A stretch of 64,000 nt of DNA. It comes from Anoxynatronum buryatiense (GTDB lineage Bacteria > Bacillota > Clostridia > Peptostreptococcales > Tindalliaceae). The stretch covers positions 62,001-126,000 of the forward strand of contig NZ_FXUF01000008.1 of the NCBI RefSeq assembly GCF_900182905.1, read 5' to 3'. A program made the position numbers and the translations under genes. Below are positions 26,483-35,466 of the stretch, one piece after another. The notes below the pieces were generated by a model. That model did not search any database and was not told the origin of the DNA. It saw nothing but the letters and a program-made list of their open reading frames with translations. Within the stretch, counting starts at the first letter, position 1. Every line of letters starts with the position of its first letter.

Positions 26483-27925
26483 ATGATGCAGGAAAAAGCA
26501 ACAGTAAACGTGACTAAGAATAATAGCGAAGGAAAACAGATGAGTAGCGAAGAGCAGGGATTTTTGACGGCTCCTCTGGGAAAGCTGATTGCCAGGAATG
26601 CAACACCGGCAGTGGCATCCATGTTGTTCATGGCCTTTTACCAGATTGTGGATGGTATGATGGTAGGGCGCCGATTGGGGCCTGAAGCGCTGGCCTCGGT
26701 CAATGTGCTGTACCCCATATTGGCACTGCTGGTGGGTTTTGGCGTTATGATTGGGGTGGGCGGCAATGCCCGAATCGCGGTGCTTTTGGGCGGGAGCCAA
26801 AACCGGGAGGCCGGAAGGGTGCTGGGCCTGGTGGTGCTGCTGGCAGTGGGAATTGGCCTGGTGGGTACCGTTGCGGTGCTGCTGCTGATGCCTGTGATTC
26901 TAACCATGCTGGGCACCTCCGGCTCCTTGGGCCTTTATGCCGCCGACTACCTGAAAGGGATGCTGCCCTTTTTCGTTTTTCTCATCCTGTTTTTTGTCCT
27001 GGAGCAGTCGCTGCGAAACGACGGACAGGCCAATCTGGCAAGTGGTGTCATGGCTTTTTGCTCTGTGCTGAACATTGCTCTGGACTACCTTTTCTTATAC
27101 GTGCTAAACTTGGGCATTATGGGAGCCTCTTTGGCATCAGGAATGTCACAAACTCTGGGTGTCTTCATTTTTGTGGGATATTTTGTTCAAAAGCACTTTC
27201 GCAACAAGGGGGGCTTGCGCATTCGAAAGCCCGGGTTTCAATTGAGCACTGTGGGGGCAATCGCTGTCAATGGATCTTCGGAAATGCTCAACAGCCTGGC
27301 CATGGGGATTACCACTTTCTTTCTGAACCGGGCATTGCTGTCACATATCGGTTCACTGGGAGTGGCGGCGTTCACGCTGGTACAGTATCTGCTGATGCTG
27401 GGAGGAATGGTGATCATGGGAATCGGCAACGGTACCCAGCCTATTTTAAGCTATAATTACGGGGCGGGGCAGGATGATCGTGTGCAAGGCACCTTTTGGC
27501 GGGTGATGGGGATGTCATTGTTGATGGGCGGCGTGTTTTTCGGGATCATGACCCGGGGAATGGCAACACTCACCATGTGGTTTGTCGATGGTCACCGGGA
27601 GACGCTGGCACTCACCCTGGAGGCGTCTCAGACCATGCGGTGGTCACTGCTGCTGAAGCCTGTGGCCATGATGGCTTCCATCTATTTTACAGCGTTGGAA
27701 CAGGCCCGGTGGTCTCTGGTCATTGCTTTGTGCCATAGCCTGATGCTTCCCCTGATGGGGCTGGCCCTGTTTCCCCGTTGGTGGGGGGCCTCGGGAATCT
27801 GGACAGCCCTGGTATTTGCCGATGGCATGGCAGTGCTGGTGGCTGCCGGTTGTCTGGCTGTCTGGTGGAGACGAACTGAGACAGAAAAAGTGACCAGGCT
27901 GGAACAACTGAGATCGCCTTCATAA
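26483..27925 (+). CDS. MATE-family multidrug efflux transporter
   Basis: 480 residues with twelve predicted membrane segments in two homologous halves. Seen: PLGKLIARNATPAVASMLFMAFYQIVDG at the start and GNGTQPILSYNYGAGQ in the second half, both typical of MATE pumps driven by Na+ or H+. AAAGGAGTT precedes the ATG. The 167-base gap to marR shows no terminator, only a short GTGACAGTGAA duplication, so one transcript is likely. Confidence 0.9.
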   Translation: MMQEKATVNVTKNNSEGKQMSSEEQGFLTAPLGKLIARNATPAVASMLFMAFYQIVDGMMVGRRLGPEALASVNVLYPILALLVGFGVMIGVGGNARIAVLLGGSQNREAGRVLGLVVLLAVGIGLVGTVAVLLLMPVILTMLGTSGSLGLYAADYLKGMLPFFVFLILFFVLEQSLRNDGQANLASGVMAFCSVLNIALDYLFLYVLNLGIMGASLASGMSQTLGVFIFVGYFVQKHFRNKGGLRIRKPGFQLSTVGAIAVNGSSEMLNSLAMGITTFFLNRALLSHIGSLGVAAFTLVQYLLMLGGMVIMGIGNGTQPILSYNYGAGQDDRVQGTFWRVMGMSLLMGGVFFGIMTRGMATLTMWFVDGHRETLALTLEASQTMRWSLLLKPVAMMASIYFTALEQARWSLVIALCHSLMLPLMGLALFPRWWGASGIWTALVFADGMAVLVAAGCLAVWWRRTETEKVTRLEQLRSPS

Positions 27926-27986
27926 ATCATCAAAAAAGCACCGGCAATCATCAAAAAAGCACGGCAATCATCAAAAAAGCACCGTC
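27925..27986 (+). repeat. Three tandem copies of a 20-21-bp unit
   Basis: AATCATCAAAAAAGCACCGGC occurs three times with small changes. The third copy is the left arm of the following terminator, so the array looks like duplication of a terminator arm. Confidence 0.85.
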
Positions 27987-28027
27987 AGGTATGCTTGGCG
28001 CATGTCTGACGGTGCTTTTGCGGTTTT
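27975..28027. terminator. Bidirectional intrinsic terminator
   Basis: AAAAGCACCGTCAG and CTGACGGTGCTTTT form a perfect 14-bp stem with T-rich flanks, between the convergent MATE and superoxide reductase genes. Confidence 0.9.
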
Positions 28028-28029
28028 TT

Positions 28030-28404
28030 TTATGCCACGGTGATGTCCTGGCTGTTTTCCCAGACGCCGTGGATATTACAGTAACTTTGGGCATACAATG
28101 TGCCGGATTTACTCAGCTTGACAGTGGTAAGACCGGTGGGCTCAGTGAAGTTTTCGCCTTCTCCATGGGCGGCAAAGGTGAAGGTGGCCAGTTCAACGGG
28201 GAACTTTTCACCGTCGCCATGGAAGAACACCTTAAACCAGGTAATGTGATGTTCCAGAGTGTTGGGATGACCAATGGCATCGCCGATGGAAATCTTCAGG
28301 TCAAAGGCTTCGCCTGCTTTCACTGTTTCAGGGGCATGAATCACGGGAACGTGTTTTTCGCCCTTCCAGTCACCGGTTTGCAAAAATTGTCCAAAACTTT
28401 TCAT
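28030..28404 (-). CDS. Superoxide reductase (neelaredoxin/desulfoferrodoxin family)
   Basis: 124 residues, the one-domain (1Fe) type without the N-terminal desulforedoxin centre. The ligands are all visible: E16-K17-H18 (GEKHVPVI), H46 and H52 (GHPNTLEHH), C109 and H112 (CNIHG). It reduces superoxide to peroxide without making oxygen, a typical defence of anaerobes. AAGGAGGCG precedes the ATG at 28404. It is followed upstream on the same strand by an aminotransferase and lies close to the encapsulin pair. Confidence 0.95.
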   Translation of the reverse strand: MKSFGQFLQTGDWKGEKHVPVIHAPETVKAGEAFDLKISIGDAIGHPNTLEHHITWFKVFFHGDGEKFPVELATFTFAAHGEGENFTEPTGLTTVKLSKSGTLYAQSYCNIHGVWENSQDITVA

Positions 28405-28496
28405 ATAAACGCCTCCTTGGATCATGTGAATGGGTTGACAATCATTCTGATACATAGATAACCCAAATCATGAAGGCTTAAACAGTTACGTTGGAA

Positions 28497-29630
28497 TCAG
28501 GAGGACAACAGCGCCTCCCGGTGTTGTTTCACATAGGTTTCCAGCTGGGTGACACACTCCGGCAGATTCTGTCGGCCGAAGCCAATACGAAAATGACTGT
28601 CGCCATGGTGGAAGTAGACGCTGGGAATCAGCAGAACCCCTTGCTTTTCCACCAGATCCACGCAAAACTGTTCTGCACCGGCAGTTCCCAGAAAACGGGG
28701 GAAGGCAATGGAGCCGGCCCGGGGAGCCTGCCATTCAAACAAGTCTGGATACTCTTTGAAAAATTGGTCCAGTACTGTCAGGTTCGTTTCAACAATGGCC
28801 AAGTTTCTGTCAATGAGTTGCTGCTGGTTACGAAGCCCGATGAGGGCCAGGTATTCACTGGGAGCACTGTTGCAAATGGAGGTGTAGTCTTTAAAAGTGG
28901 CCATTTCCCTGAAAATGGTTTTGTTTCTGGTGGCGATCCAGCCAATGCGCAGACCGGCCAGTCCGTAGGTTTTCGACATGACACCCAGTGAAACGGCATT
29001 TTCATAAAGATCGCAGGCGGCTGGAAGCCGCAGGGCCGGGTCGTGCTCCAGGCAGCGGTACACTTCGTCAGAGAAAAGAAGCAGGTCCCGTTCCTTCAGC
29101 ATCCAAATAAGCTGGGCCTGCTCTTCACGGCTCATCAAATACCCGGTGGGGTTATGGGGCTGGTTGATGATAACCGCCTTTGTATTGGGTTTGATGAGAT
29201 CTTTCAGTGTCTCCAGGTTCCAGTGCCAGTCGGGCTGGTTTTCCGGAAACCAGCGGGTCACCTGGCAGCCCAGGTCACTGGCAATCTGAAAGAGAGACTG
29301 GTAGCAGGGGGACTGGACCACCACATGATCTCCCGGCTGCAGCATCACATTCATAAAAATGAAGATCGCCTCTTCGGCGCCGCTGTGAACCAGCACTTCA
29401 TCAGCACTGCATTCACTGTAAAGATGGGCGATTTCTTCCCGCAGCAAAGGGTGCCCCATGGATTCGGTGTATCCCAGCCAGCATTTTTGGAAGCCCTTTT
29501 CACTGCCGGGTTCAAGGGCCAGCAGGTCTTCAATGTTCATGGCTTCGCAATCTGAGCTTCCCAACAGGTAAGGTGCCGAGAACTCATACTTGGCAAAAAA
29601 ACGTTCCAGTTCAAAAGCATTGATACGCAT
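28497..29630 (-). CDS. Class I/II PLP-dependent aminotransferase
   Basis: About 377 residues. The PLP lysine is in VMSKTYGLAGLRIGW, with NQPHNPTGYLMS and FSDEVYRCLE around the cofactor, and a C-terminal arginine in HFRIGFGR. It looks like a MalY/alanine-type aminotransferase or a capreomycidine synthase-like relative; the substrate cannot be assigned. The second of two close ATGs (29630) has better spacing from GGGAGG than the one at 29636. Confidence 0.85.
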   Translation of the reverse strand: MRINAFELERFFAKYEFSAPYLLGSSDCEAMNIEDLLALEPGSEKGFQKCWLGYTESMGHPLLREEIAHLYSECSADEVLVHSGAEEAIFIFMNVMLQPGDHVVVQSPCYQSLFQIASDLGCQVTRWFPENQPDWHWNLETLKDLIKPNTKAVIINQPHNPTGYLMSREEQAQLIWMLKERDLLLFSDEVYRCLEHDPALRLPAACDLYENAVSLGVMSKTYGLAGLRIGWIATRNKTIFREMATFKDYTSICNSAPSEYLALIGLRNQQQLIDRNLAIVETNLTVLDQFFKEYPDLFEWQAPRAGSIAFPRFLGTAGAEQFCVDLVEKQGVLLIPSVYFHHGDSHFRIGFGRQNLPECVTQLETYVKQHREALLSS

Positions 29631-29693
29631 GTGCATACCTCCCAGAGAGATTAATGGTTTAACCTCAGTATATCATGGAAGCGGTGTGGCGTG

Positions 29694-29734
29694 GTCGAAG
29701 AATTGATAGCATTCTGGAATGGAATTTCTTCGAC
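29694..29734. promoter_or_regulatory. Inverted repeat upstream of the encapsulin operon
   Basis: GTCGAAGAATT and AATTTCTTCGAC are inverted copies (one extra T) separated by 18 bases, between the divergent aminotransferase and encapsulated ferritin genes. It could be an operator for either; no known consensus was recognised. Confidence 0.45.
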
Positions 29735-29842
29735 ACAAATGTTTAAAATACGTTTTGGCCGGGTAGGTAATTACTTGCGAATATGAATAGTGCTGATGAG
29801 TCAGTACTGATTAATCACCCCACACTGAAGGAGGCGGATTGC

Positions 29843-30193
29843 ATGTCAAACTATCATGAGCCCATGGAGCTGCTGGATGAAAAGACCCGAAATATCTCCA
29901 GAGCTCTGAACAGCCTGAAAGAAGAAATTGAAGCTGTCGACTGGTATAATCAGAGGGTCGTTGCTTCAGCTGACCCAGAGCTGGCTAAAATCATGGCCCA
30001 TAACCGGGATGAAGAGATTGAACATGCCTGCATGACCCTGGAATGGCTGCGGCGTAATATGGATGGCTGGGACGAAGAGTTGCGCACCTATCTTTTCACC
30101 GAAGGTGACCTCACTTCTCTGGAAGAGGGCGATGCTGAAGGCGGCGGAAAGCTCGACGGCAGCGGCAGCCTGAAAATTGGTGATCTGAAGTAA
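29843..30193 (+). CDS. Encapsulated ferritin-like cargo protein (EncFtn)
   Basis: 116 residues. The helix pair EAVDWYNQRVV and IMAHNRDEEIEHACMTLEWLRR matches EncFtn, whose iron ligands correspond here to E28, E58 and H61. An acidic-glycine linker leads to the C-terminal tail SLKIGDLK (109-116), the encapsulin-targeting peptide. EncFtn forms a ring-shaped ferroxidase that needs the shell to store iron. GAAGGAGGCGG favours the ATG at 29843 over an in-frame ATG at 29783. The shell gene follows. Confidence 0.95.
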   Translation: MSNYHEPMELLDEKTRNISRALNSLKEEIEAVDWYNQRVVASADPELAKIMAHNRDEEIEHACMTLEWLRRNMDGWDEELRTYLFTEGDLTSLEEGDAEGGGKLDGSGSLKIGDLK

Positions 30194-30206
30194 CGGCTAA
30201 AAAAAC

Positions 30207-30248
30207 GACTGACGATTAATGACTGACGATTAATGACTGACGATTATT
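30207..30248 (+). repeat. Three 14-bp direct repeats
   Basis: GACTGACGATTAAT occurs twice and GACTGACGATTATT once, in tandem, between the cargo and shell genes. Confidence 0.9.
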
Positions 30249-30297
30249 GGAAGAACTGACCACGCCAATGGCATGTTGACTAAAGGAGGAATCGATC

Positions 30298-31092
30298 ATG
30301 GATCTGTTGAAACGTGAGCTGGCACCCCTGGCCCAGGAAACCTGGCAGGAAATTGATGAACGGGCAGTGGATGTTCTGAAAACCCATTTGTCAGCCCGCA
30401 AGGTGGTTCGAGTGCAAGGACCCAAGGGTTGGAACTACACGTCCATTCCCGAAGGGCGTCTGACCATTCTGGATGGTGATAAAAACGGAGTCAAATCCGG
30501 GCAATATAAAGTGAAACCCCTGGTGGAAACCCGCATCTCCTTTACGCTGAGCCGCTGGGAAATGGATGACATCATTCGCGGTGCCCGGGATGTGAAGCTG
30601 GATGCCCTTGAGGAAGCCATGGAAAAAATGGCTGTGTTTGAAGAGGATGCCGTCTACAACGGATATGAACCCGGTGGCATTCAAGGACTTTTTGGAAGCG
30701 CTGAGCAGGAACACCGTCCCTTTGGTGAAAAGGGCAGCGAGATCATGGATTCCCTTTCAAAGGCAGTGTTACTTATGAAAGAAGCTTACCAGGAAGCTCC
30801 CTTCACCCTGGTGGTGGGAGAAGAAGGCTGGAAGCGTGTGAACACAGAAGTTCAGGGATATCCTCTGATCAAACGCATCAAGGATATCATCGGCGGCGAT
30901 GTGGTGTTCAGCCGTGTGGTGGAGGGGGCCCTGCTGGTGCCTTATGACCATGAAGATCTGGAGCTGGTCATCGGCGGCGATTTCTCCATCGGATACGAAT
31001 CGCACGATGCAGAAAATGTAAATCTTTTTGTGGCAGAGTCTTTCACCTTCCGTGTGTTGGATCCAGCTATCATCGTGCCCTTTAAACTGTAA
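30298..31092 (+). CDS. Encapsulin shell protein (family 1)
   Basis: 264 residues, the usual size. The N-terminal LKRELAPLAQETWQEIDERA helix, KPLVETRISFTLSRWEMDDIIRGARD in the E-loop/P-domain region and the late FSIGYESHDAENVNLFVAESFTFRV are characteristic of the HK97-fold shell protein. It self-assembles into an icosahedral compartment that here should package the ferritin-like protein encoded just upstream. AAAGGAGG precedes the ATG. A terminator follows. Confidence 0.96.
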   Translation: MDLLKRELAPLAQETWQEIDERAVDVLKTHLSARKVVRVQGPKGWNYTSIPEGRLTILDGDKNGVKSGQYKVKPLVETRISFTLSRWEMDDIIRGARDVKLDALEEAMEKMAVFEEDAVYNGYEPGGIQGLFGSAEQEHRPFGEKGSEIMDSLSKAVLLMKEAYQEAPFTLVVGEEGWKRVNTEVQGYPLIKRIKDIIGGDVVFSRVVEGALLVPYDHEDLELVIGGDFSIGYESHDAENVNLFVAESFTFRVLDPAIIVPFKL

Positions 31093-31144
31093 AGGACAGG
31101 CTGAAGCATGCTGGTGCTCAGCTTGTCGGATAAACAGATACAGC

Positions 31145-31193
31145 AAATCCCCGTTGGAAGAGAAGTTGCTTTCTCTCCTTCGGGGTTTTTTGG
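31145..31193 (+). terminator. Terminator after the encapsulin gene
   Basis: AATCCCCG and CGGGGTTTTTT enclose an inner AGAGAAG/CTTTCTCT stem. The rest of the gap 31093-31415 contains only a TATAAT box (31285-31290) that may serve comFB. Confidence 0.8.
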
Positions 31194-31415
31194 TTTTGCT
31201 AAAAGATTCATGGTATTACGGAGAATTCTCAGATAAAGAGGCAACAATCAAAAGACAGTCATGGTAAATTCAAAGACTGCCGGGTATAATAGAATCATTA
31301 AGACAATGAAAAGAGAAGGGATTTTTTCTTTGCTCAAAGGTACTGAGAGTGAATGTAAGCGGCAGATGAGAGAAGGGGACGGCTGTAAAGCCAAAGAGAA
31401 AGAGAGGCGTGAACC

Positions 31416-31679
31416 ATGCTGGAAAACTATACGGAAAAGCTGGTGCGTGAAGTACTGAAGGAATACAAGTCCAAGGATCCTGTGTGTGATTGCGATAACT
31501 GTGAAGATGATGTGGTGGCAACGGTGCTGAATCAGATGCCGCCCAAATATTTTTTATCGGATGCCCCCCAGGGTGAACGGGTGGCGTATGTGCTGAGTAA
31601 AAAACTGCGGTTTGATGCGCTGATTAAAATATCAGAGGCGGTTCCTCAAGTTCTGAAACAAAATCATCCGGAAGCATAA
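31416..31679 (+). CDS. ComFB-family protein
   Basis: 87 residues. The cysteine cluster CDCDNCEDDVVATVLNQMPPKY (C24, C26, C29) is the ComFB domain signature. The Bacillus member is encoded in the competence operon; related domains have been reported to bind cyclic dinucleotides. Here it is detached from comF genes, so its role is open. It lies 26 bases upstream of a membrane phosphoesterase and probably shares a transcript. Confidence 0.88.
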   Translation: MLENYTEKLVREVLKEYKSKDPVCDCDNCEDDVVATVLNQMPPKYFLSDAPQGERVAYVLSKKLRFDALIKISEAVPQVLKQNHPEA

Positions 31680-31705
31680 GCCGCCAAAAGGAGCAGAACT
31701 GACCC

Positions 31706-32887
31706 ATGAAATGGAGCATGATTCCACTGGTGGCATTGTTGCTGGCCATCTATACTGCCTTAAACTATTACATTGGCCTTCGGGGGGTCCAGGCCTTTGG
31801 CCATTTACTGGGACCCCGGGGCCTGCGGATGGCATGGACCCTCTACTGGCTGGTAGTTTATCTGTACATGGCCGTCCGGCTGTTGGGAGACAGGCTTCCT
31901 TCACCGGTGAAGCGCCGTCTGATTCATGCCGGCGCCTACTGGATGGCCGCCATGGTTTACTTGTTGATGTTCTTGATTCTCATTGATCTGATCCGGGTGG
32001 CCGCCGCCTTCATTCCGCTGACTTTTAACCAGCCAGCACTACTGCGGTACCATGTGGGACTTTTGGTGGTGGGACTGGTGCTGGGAATCCTGGTCTACGG
32101 CACATGGAATGCCCGGAATCCCCGGCAGGTGGGCTATCAGGTGGCATTTTTTAATCCACCGGCACAGGAGGCTGCTACCGCCACTGATGGGGAGATTCAA
32201 TCTTCGCTCCGGGTGGCCCTGGTATCAGACATCCATCTGGGAACCATTGTGGGAAGCAGGCGCCTGGAAAAACTGGTTGATCAGTTGAATGAAATGGACC
32301 CTGACATGATTCTTTTCGCCGGAGACATCATCGATGAAAATGTGAATCACTTCATCGATGACCGAATGGATGAAATCTTCAGCCGTCTGAACCCTCCCCT
32401 GGGAGCCTATGCGGTGCTGGGAAACCATGAATATTACGGCGGCCATCTGGAAGATATCGTGCACCATTTACAGGCCGCAGGCATTCGGGTGCTACGTGAC
32501 GAGGGGCTCCACATTGAAGGCAGTTTCTATCTTGTCGGGCGTGAAGATTTGGCATCAGAACGCTTAACCGGGAAACCGCGAAAACCGTTGAGAGATATTC
32601 TGGACGGAATTGACTCGGATACAACACCGGTGCTGCTCATGGACCATCAGCCCAAAGACTGGCAGGAAGCCAAGGCAGCAGGCGTTCGGCTGCAGGTATC
32701 CGGTCATACCCATCGGGGGCAGCTGTTCCCCTTTGGGTTCATAACCGAACGTTTGTTTGATGAAGACTGGGGAAAACTGGAGGAAGGGGATCAAACCCTC
32801 ATTGTTTCTTCTGGTTACGGTACATGGGGGCCGCCAATACGCACCGGCAACCGGCCTGAAATCGTCATGATCACTCTTGTTGAGTGA
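31706..32887 (+). CDS. Membrane-anchored metallophosphoesterase
   Basis: 393 residues. Four N-terminal membrane helices (to about residue 135) precede a calcineurin-like phosphoesterase domain with VSDIHLG (D175, H177), FAGDIID, LGNHEYY and SGHTHRGQ. The layout is that of YkuE/YaeI-type enzymes, which have been linked to lipid or envelope substrates. Its stop overlaps an upstream portion of the next frame, but the real start of the next gene is 29 bases downstream. Confidence 0.9.
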   Translation: MKWSMIPLVALLLAIYTALNYYIGLRGVQAFGHLLGPRGLRMAWTLYWLVVYLYMAVRLLGDRLPSPVKRRLIHAGAYWMAAMVYLLMFLILIDLIRVAAAFIPLTFNQPALLRYHVGLLVVGLVLGILVYGTWNARNPRQVGYQVAFFNPPAQEAATATDGEIQSSLRVALVSDIHLGTIVGSRRLEKLVDQLNEMDPDMILFAGDIIDENVNHFIDDRMDEIFSRLNPPLGAYAVLGNHEYYGGHLEDIVHHLQAAGIRVLRDEGLHIEGSFYLVGREDLASERLTGKPRKPLRDILDGIDSDTTPVLLMDHQPKDWQEAKAAGVRLQVSGHTHRGQLFPFGFITERLFDEDWGKLEEGDQTLIVSSGYGTWGPPIRTGNRPEIVMITLVE

Positions 32888-32916
32888 CGCTGTTTCGGCA
32901 GAAGGGAGGCGACCAT

Positions 32917-33699
32917 ATGGATCGAATCGAGACCGGCACCATTCTTCGGCGTTTGGAGGATGGCACGGAAGAAAAAACCTATGAGATGATCTTTTTGGAT
33001 CATTCCCATCTTGATCAGGTGATGGCATTGCAACAGGAGATTTATGACACCATCGACAACCAGGAGAAATTTGTGCCGGACCCCCGGGAATTTTACGATG
33101 AAATTGCTCTGACGGAAGGCCGGGGAAAGATGATTGGCGTTTTTGTGGAAGGGGAAATGGTTGCCGCAAGAAGCATCAGCTTTCCCGGGCTTTCCTATGA
33201 GAATCTGGCGTGGGATCTGAATCTGCCGGAGGAAGAAATGCTTCGGGTCTGCCATTTGGAGGCTTCTATGGTGCGGCCGGACTACCGGGGCAACCGGCTT
33301 CAGGCACTAATGATGCGGCCATCGTTGAATTACGCCAGACACAGAGGCTGCGGCATGGTGTTGTGCACCGTTTCGCCCTTCAACTATCCCAGCCTGAAAA
33401 ATGTGATGGAAGCAGGCCTTTTGGTGAGGGATGTGAAGGTGCGGGAAGGGGTTTACGGAGGCAAACTGCGTTTTCTGCTGGCTATGAACTTGCGGCGACA
33501 GGTGGAACCGGCTTTCCTTGAGAACTGCTTGGTGATGAACACGGCCATCGAAGTGCAAAAAGGCCTGTTGGAAGCAGGCTATGCAGGCTACCGGTTGGAG
33601 AAGCTGCCGGGGGAGCCTCCCTATTTTGCATTGCGGTATGGCAAACCTTATCCTGCACTGGTGGGACGGTTGGATGCCACGCTGCTCTCCACCAGTTGA
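32917..33699 (+). CDS. GNAT-family acetyltransferase-like protein
   Basis: About 260 residues. A GNAT core is suggested by GVFVEGEMVAARSISFPG, LEASMVRPDYRGNRLQALMM (acetyl-CoA loop) and GCGMVLCTVSPFNYPSLKN. Substrate unknown. The ATG at 32917 follows GAAGGGAGGCG. Its last 52 bases overlap, in opposite orientation, the end of the downstream ABC exporter gene. Confidence 0.75.
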   Translation: MDRIETGTILRRLEDGTEEKTYEMIFLDHSHLDQVMALQQEIYDTIDNQEKFVPDPREFYDEIALTEGRGKMIGVFVEGEMVAARSISFPGLSYENLAWDLNLPEEEMLRVCHLEASMVRPDYRGNRLQALMMRPSLNYARHRGCGMVLCTVSPFNYPSLKNVMEAGLLVRDVKVREGVYGGKLRFLLAMNLRRQVEPAFLENCLVMNTAIEVQKGLLEAGYAGYRLEKLPGEPPYFALRYGKPYPALVGRLDATLLSTS

Positions 33700-35465
33700 C
33701 GATAATAGAGGTTGGTTTTCATCAGGGAAGCATGGTCGCCGCAGGCGGACAGCTTCCCTTTTTCGAGCACACAGATACGATCCAGCTGTTTCAGAGTGCT
33801 GAGGCGGTGGGCAATGATCAATGCCGACCGGTTTTCCAGCAGTTTTGAAAGAGAAGCCTGCACCTGGCTTTCCAGGGTAACATCCATGCTGGCAGTGGCT
33901 TCATCCAATACAAGCAGAGGCGCATCCTTCAGCAGTGCCCGGGCAAAGGCGATGAGCTGTCGCTGGCCGCCGGAAAGACCGGCTCCCTCTTCTCCCAGCC
34001 GGGTGTCATACCCTTCCGGCAGGCTCATGATCATGTCGTGGGCCATGGCTTGCCGGGCAGCGGTCTCAACCGCCTCCTGTGAAGCACCGGGACGGCCAAA
34101 AGCAATGTTTTCAGCTACGGTGGCAGAGAAAAGAAATACCTGCTGTGGCACCACCGCCATGAACCGGTGAAGCTGTTCCGGTGGAATCTGAGGCAGGGGG
34201 ACGCCGTCCAGGGTGATGCTTCCGGTGTCGGGGTCCCGCAGGCGCATCAGAAGGGCGGCTAAAGTGCTTTTCCCCGCACCGGTGGCCCCGGCGATGCCCA
34301 CCCGCTCACCGGGACGCAGTACCAGTGACAGGTTATCCAGCACGTTGGCCTGATTTTCATCGTAGGCAAAAGACACCTGATGAAAGATCACTTCTCCCCG
34401 AAGGGGTTCCGGGAGAGGGGGGAGGGTGTCTTTGACAGCCAGGGGATTGGGCGTTTCAAGCACAGACATGATTCTGTCCAGGGAAGCCAGTGCTGCCAGA
34501 TAGGTATTGTACAGATCGCTCAGATTGCGCAGGGGTTGATAGACTTTTCGAAGATAGGTCAGAAAGGCCACAAAAATTCCCAGTGTTATGGTTTCTGTCA
34601 TCACCTGTACTCCGCCGTACCACAGTAGCAGAGCAGTACCGGTTCCTGTGGTCAGGGAGGTGAGGGGGAAAACCAGTGCCAGCAGCACCATGGCTTTCAA
34701 CCCTGCCTGAAGATTCCCCTCGCTCACATCCAGAAAATCCTGTTCCTGTTGTTGCTGAACACCCAGGGACTGGACAACCCGAATGCCGGCAAAATTTTCT
34801 TCCACCTGGGTATTCAGTGCCGCCATCTTTTCCCGTACTTCCCGGAAGGCCTGGCGAATATGCCGCCCCAGCAGCGCCATGGCCAGCAGCACCACCGGCA
34901 GGGTGGCCAGCAGCCACAGGGTCAGGCCGGGGTGAAGGCGGTACATGATCCAGATCATGAGCAGCAGTGTGGCAGTATCACTGATGAACCCCACAATGCC
35001 GTCGGTAACGGCAGCGGAAAGGGCGCCCACATCGTTCATCACCAGCGATGTGAGGGCGCCTTTTTGCTGTTTTTCATGGAAAGCCATGGGTAGATGGAGC
35101 AGTTTGTGAAAAAGCTGCTGACGCACGTCGGCAACGGCCCGCTGCCCGATGGTCTGGGTCATCAGGCGCTGATGATAGGCAAAAAACCAGGCGCCGCCCT
35201 GAAGCAGGAAAAACAGGATTGCCCACCACAGCATGCCCTCCCGGATTCCCGGCAGAATGTGATGATCAATCATCTGCTGGGCCACCAGGGGCGGCATTAA
35301 TCCCATAATGGTGTGTAAGAGCGTGACCACCAGTGCAATGGCCAGGGCTTTTCGCTGGGAAATCACCAGTTGGGCATAAAAATGAAGATTTTTGCGAGTC
35401 AGCAACGAAGACTGCCAGGCGCCTTCATGCTCCCGGCTGAACTTGCTGTAAAAGCCGCCCCTCAT
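33648..35465 (-). CDS. ABC exporter, fused permease-ATPase (second of pair)
   Basis: About 605 residues: six membrane helices, then an ATPase domain with Walker A GATGAGKSTL, signature LSGGQRQ, Walker B LLVLDEATASMD and switch histidine in IIAHRLS. The catalytic glutamate is present. It starts at an ATG four bases after the upstream gene's stop. The pair likely forms a heterodimeric lipid or drug exporter such as YheI/YheH or BmrCD. It ends inside the convergent GNAT gene. Confidence 0.92.
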   Translation of the reverse strand: MRGGFYSKFSREHEGAWQSSLLTRKNLHFYAQLVISQRKALAIALVVTLLHTIMGLMPPLVAQQMIDHHILPGIREGMLWWAILFFLLQGGAWFFAYHQRLMTQTIGQRAVADVRQQLFHKLLHLPMAFHEKQQKGALTSLVMNDVGALSAAVTDGIVGFISDTATLLLMIWIMYRLHPGLTLWLLATLPVVLLAMALLGRHIRQAFREVREKMAALNTQVEENFAGIRVVQSLGVQQQQEQDFLDVSEGNLQAGLKAMVLLALVFPLTSLTTGTGTALLLWYGGVQVMTETITLGIFVAFLTYLRKVYQPLRNLSDLYNTYLAALASLDRIMSVLETPNPLAVKDTLPPLPEPLRGEVIFHQVSFAYDENQANVLDNLSLVLRPGERVGIAGATGAGKSTLAALLMRLRDPDTGSITLDGVPLPQIPPEQLHRFMAVVPQQVFLFSATVAENIAFGRPGASQEAVETAARQAMAHDMIMSLPEGYDTRLGEEGAGLSGGQRQLIAFARALLKDAPLLVLDEATASMDVTLESQVQASLSKLLENRSALIIAHRLSTLKQLDRICVLEKGKLSACGDHASLMKTNLYYRQLVESSVASNRPTSAG

Positions 35466-35466
35466 G

